Of a stretch of DNA of 64,000 bases, positions 62,551 to 64,000 are shown piece by piece. The notes under the pieces are model-generated. The model saw nothing but the letters and a program-made list of their open reading frames with translations. It was not told the DNA's origin and ran no database searches. This stretch comes from an uncultured Oscillospiraceae bacterium (GTDB lineage: Bacteria; Bacillota; Clostridia; Oscillospirales; Oscillospiraceae): assembly GCA_947631395.1 (NCBI GenBank), contig CANRLF010000002.1, positions 69,179 to 133,178 on the forward strand, given 5' to 3'. The position numbers were made by a program, and so were the translations under genes. Positions within the stretch are counted from its first letter, which is position 1. Every line of letters starts with the position of its first letter.

Positions 62551-64000
62551 TCGCGTCCATCTCCTTCTTCTGCCGTATGATCTCTCCGGCAAGCCTCGCC
62601 GCCTGATGGTTCGACTTGCACACCAGCACTCCGGCATCCCGGAGCTTTTGGCGCTGAACGCTGACATTTTGGAAGTCCGCGTCCGTACCAAGTACCGACG
62701 CCACAAAAACTATGTGCCGCCCCTGCGCGTGGGCCTGCTCGTTTGCCGTCCTGATGTCGTCCAGCACATATCCTACCGGGTCCATGTGACCCGGAGGCGT
62801 CAGAATAAAATCCAGGAGGATGACGGCTGTCTCAGAGTCAGCCGCTTCCCGCAAGATGGCCGGGCGGCGCACGCCCGGATCGATGGCCGGATGGGGACGG
62901 CCTTTCGTAAATTCCTCCTCGCCGTAGTCCACACAGGCGTTTTTGCTGCTTACGGATGAATCGGCCAGCTTCCATTCCGGCTTCAGAGGCAGATTTGAGT
63001 AAACATCACCCACCATGGGGATCAGCGCCCGCATGGCTTCGTCCATGAAGGTCCCTCCGCTGAAAGCGCCACGCACATACTTCTGGCAGGGAGCAAGAAG
63101 CTTCGCGGCATCCGCTGCCCGGTGGGAGATTTCTTCGTCCGTATCGAGCCTGTATTCCTTTCCGATAAGCGAAAGGCATTTTACGGCGCAGTCGTCAAGA
63201 TCCGAGGCCCAAATTGCCCCGGCCTTTTCTACCGTCTCGCGATCACAACTCATAAACATTGCCACAACAGGTTTTTTGCATTTTGAAATACGTTCCAAAA
63301 CCGGATTTTCCACCTGATCGCCGATGCGGCGGGCGATGAGGGCAATATATTTCGTCTCAGGGTCGGCCTCCAAGGCGTCGATTCCCATGAGCATCATAAG
63401 ACCTCCGACCTCATTTTTGAGATCATTGCCGCCGGTCCCGATGGTCTGGGATACGCCTGTACCGGCCTCGTGCAAAATTGCCGCCACATGCTGGATGCCC
63501 ACCCCGGACGCGCCGCAAATGCCGAAGGGACCACGGTTATTGATGCTGGCCAATACCAGCGCCGCACCGTTGATGTTAGCCACGCCGCAGTCCGGGCCCA
63601 TGCACAAAAGCCCCTTTTCCCAAGCAAGCTCTTTCATTTTTCGCTCGTCGGAAAGGGGCACGTTGTTGCTGAACACTACACAGTGCAGACCGGCGTTCAG
63701 GGCCTTCCTGACCTCGGAAAGGGCATACTCTCCGGGAACGGCCACAGAGCAAAGATTGGCTTTCGGGCAACTCTCCGCCGCAGCCTTGACCGTGGGATAA
63801 GCTGCCTGCGCGATCTCCTCATTTCCCTCCTCAGGAGCGAGACTCTTTTCGACCTCCAGGACCGCCGAGTCAAAGACCGCCTGTGTCGCGGCCTTTGCGG
63901 CTATGACGAAAGCGTTCCCATCCGAGGCGGAAATATCGTCGGTGAGAAGGCCGATGTCCGCAAGAATGTCCTTAAAGGCCTGGGTCGCCATACCGGCGTA
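62540..64000 (-). CDS. fdrA: FdrA-family acyl-CoA synthetase-like protein, 5' end outside window
   Basis: FdrA resembles succinyl-CoA synthetase: CoA-binding and ligase-like Rossmann domains. The frame is open through the window edge (Y-A-G before Met at 63991), so roughly 30-60 N-terminal residues lie outside; the visible part is 487 residues against about 515-555 for the family. Landmarks are CMGPDCGVANING, GPFGICGASGVGIQHVAAIL and TIGTGGNDLKNEVGG (abridged), and a C-terminal FVASVLGTDADFQNV segment. In E. coli, FdrA (AllF) with YlbE and YlbF forms oxamate carbamoyltransferase; neither partner is seen here. Its neighbours are a small protein, a Nudix hydrolase and an acetate-kinase-like protein. 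Confidence 0.88.
   Translation of the reverse strand, partial: YAGMATQAFKDILADIGLLTDDISASDGNAFVIAAKAATQAVFDSAVLEVEKSLAPEEGNEEIAQAAYPTVKAAAESCPKANLCSVAVPGEYALSEVRKALNAGLHCVVFSNNVPLSDERKMKELAWEKGLLCMGPDCGVANINGAALVLASINNRGPFGICGASGVGIQHVAAILHEAGTGVSQTIGTGGNDLKNEVGGLMMLMGIDALEADPETKYIALIARRIGDQVENPVLERISKCKKPVVAMFMSCDRETVEKAGAIWASDLDDCAVKCLSLIGKEYRLDTDEEISHRAADAAKLLAPCQKYVRGAFSGGTFMDEAMRALIPMVGDVYSNLPLKPEWKLADSSVSSKNACVDYGEEEFTKGRPHPAIDPGVRRPAILREAADSETAVILLDFILTPPGHMDPVGYVLDDIRTANEQAHAQGRHIVFVASVLGTDADFQNVSVQRQKLRDAGVLVCKSNHQAARLAGEIIRQKKEMDANEL

Noticed and set aside
1-64000. tRNA, rRNA or complete insertion sequences
   Set aside because: None recognised by eye; a covariance-model scan would be decisive.

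Overview
The window looks like chromosomal DNA of a high-G+C member of the Clostridia, most plausibly a gut Oscillospirales-type bacterium. This is inferred from AGGAGG-type ribosome binding sites, LplB/LplC-type sugar ABC permeases, AraC regulators, a TndX/TnpX-like large serine recombinase, BclA-like collagen proteins and GPH-family symporters. No rRNA, tRNA or CRISPR was seen, so the taxonomy is an inference.

Layout. 1-4253: the 3' end of dnaE and, 16 bp later, a cytoplasmic PL9-type pectate lyase. 4281-9033: a collagen-like gene whose 5' end is missing, abutting a small recombinase module (serine recombinase, TnpW-like protein, HTH protein, Xre regulator) with unusual non-coding DNA. 9097-25590: a minus-strand run of solute-binding lipoprotein, AraC regulator, two membrane proteins, FAD-dependent oxidoreductase, two ABC permeases, 3-hydroxyisobutyrate/tartronate-semialdehyde-type reductase, 2-hydroxyacid dehydrogenase, LrgA/LrgB, HAD phosphatase, UxuA, UxuB-type reductase and a large alpha/beta hydrolase. 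It reads as uptake and catabolism of hexuronate-containing sugars. 25921-37061: a GH3 enzyme, a tandem NTF2-like protein, then GPH symporter, permuted GH3, GH2 and GH43 in one operon. 37088-46125: a second AraC regulator, a frameshifted membrane gene, glycerate 2-kinase, another 2-hydroxyacid dehydrogenase, a MATE exporter, a repeat lipoprotein and a DUF624 protein. 46141-58727: GH51 arabinofuranosidase with a PucR-type regulator, divergent from a plus-strand operon of two permeases, binding protein, GH2, type-B carboxylesterase, alpha/beta hydrolase and GH88 unsaturated uronyl hydrolase. 58753-64000: a second GPH symporter, then an operon with FdrA (cut by the window edge), a 61-residue FdrA-associated protein, a Nudix hydrolase and a divergent acetate-kinase-family protein.

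How it fits together. None of the glycosidases, esterases or the lyase shows a signal peptide, while both binding proteins are lipoproteins. This points to import of oligosaccharides (pectin, arabinogalactan or glucuronoxylan fragments) followed by intracellular trimming: esterases remove acyl groups, GH88 removes unsaturated uronic acid, and GH2, GH3, GH43 and GH51 remove neutral sugars. Uronates pass through UxuB and UxuA to 2-keto-3-deoxygluconate, and reductases and glycerate kinase handle C3 acids. Uronate isomerase, KDG kinase and KDPG aldolase are not in the window.

Most worth a second look: the severed collagen gene at the recombinase junction, the FdrA/small protein/Nudix/acetate-kinase-like operon, LrgAB inside the uronate operon, a dehydrogenase with Gln in place of the catalytic Glu, an alpha-helical module shared by neighbouring GH2 and GH43 enzymes, conserved Lys-rich tails on both GPH symporters, a one-base frameshift in a membrane gene, and a 19-codon leader ORF before the second ABC operon.
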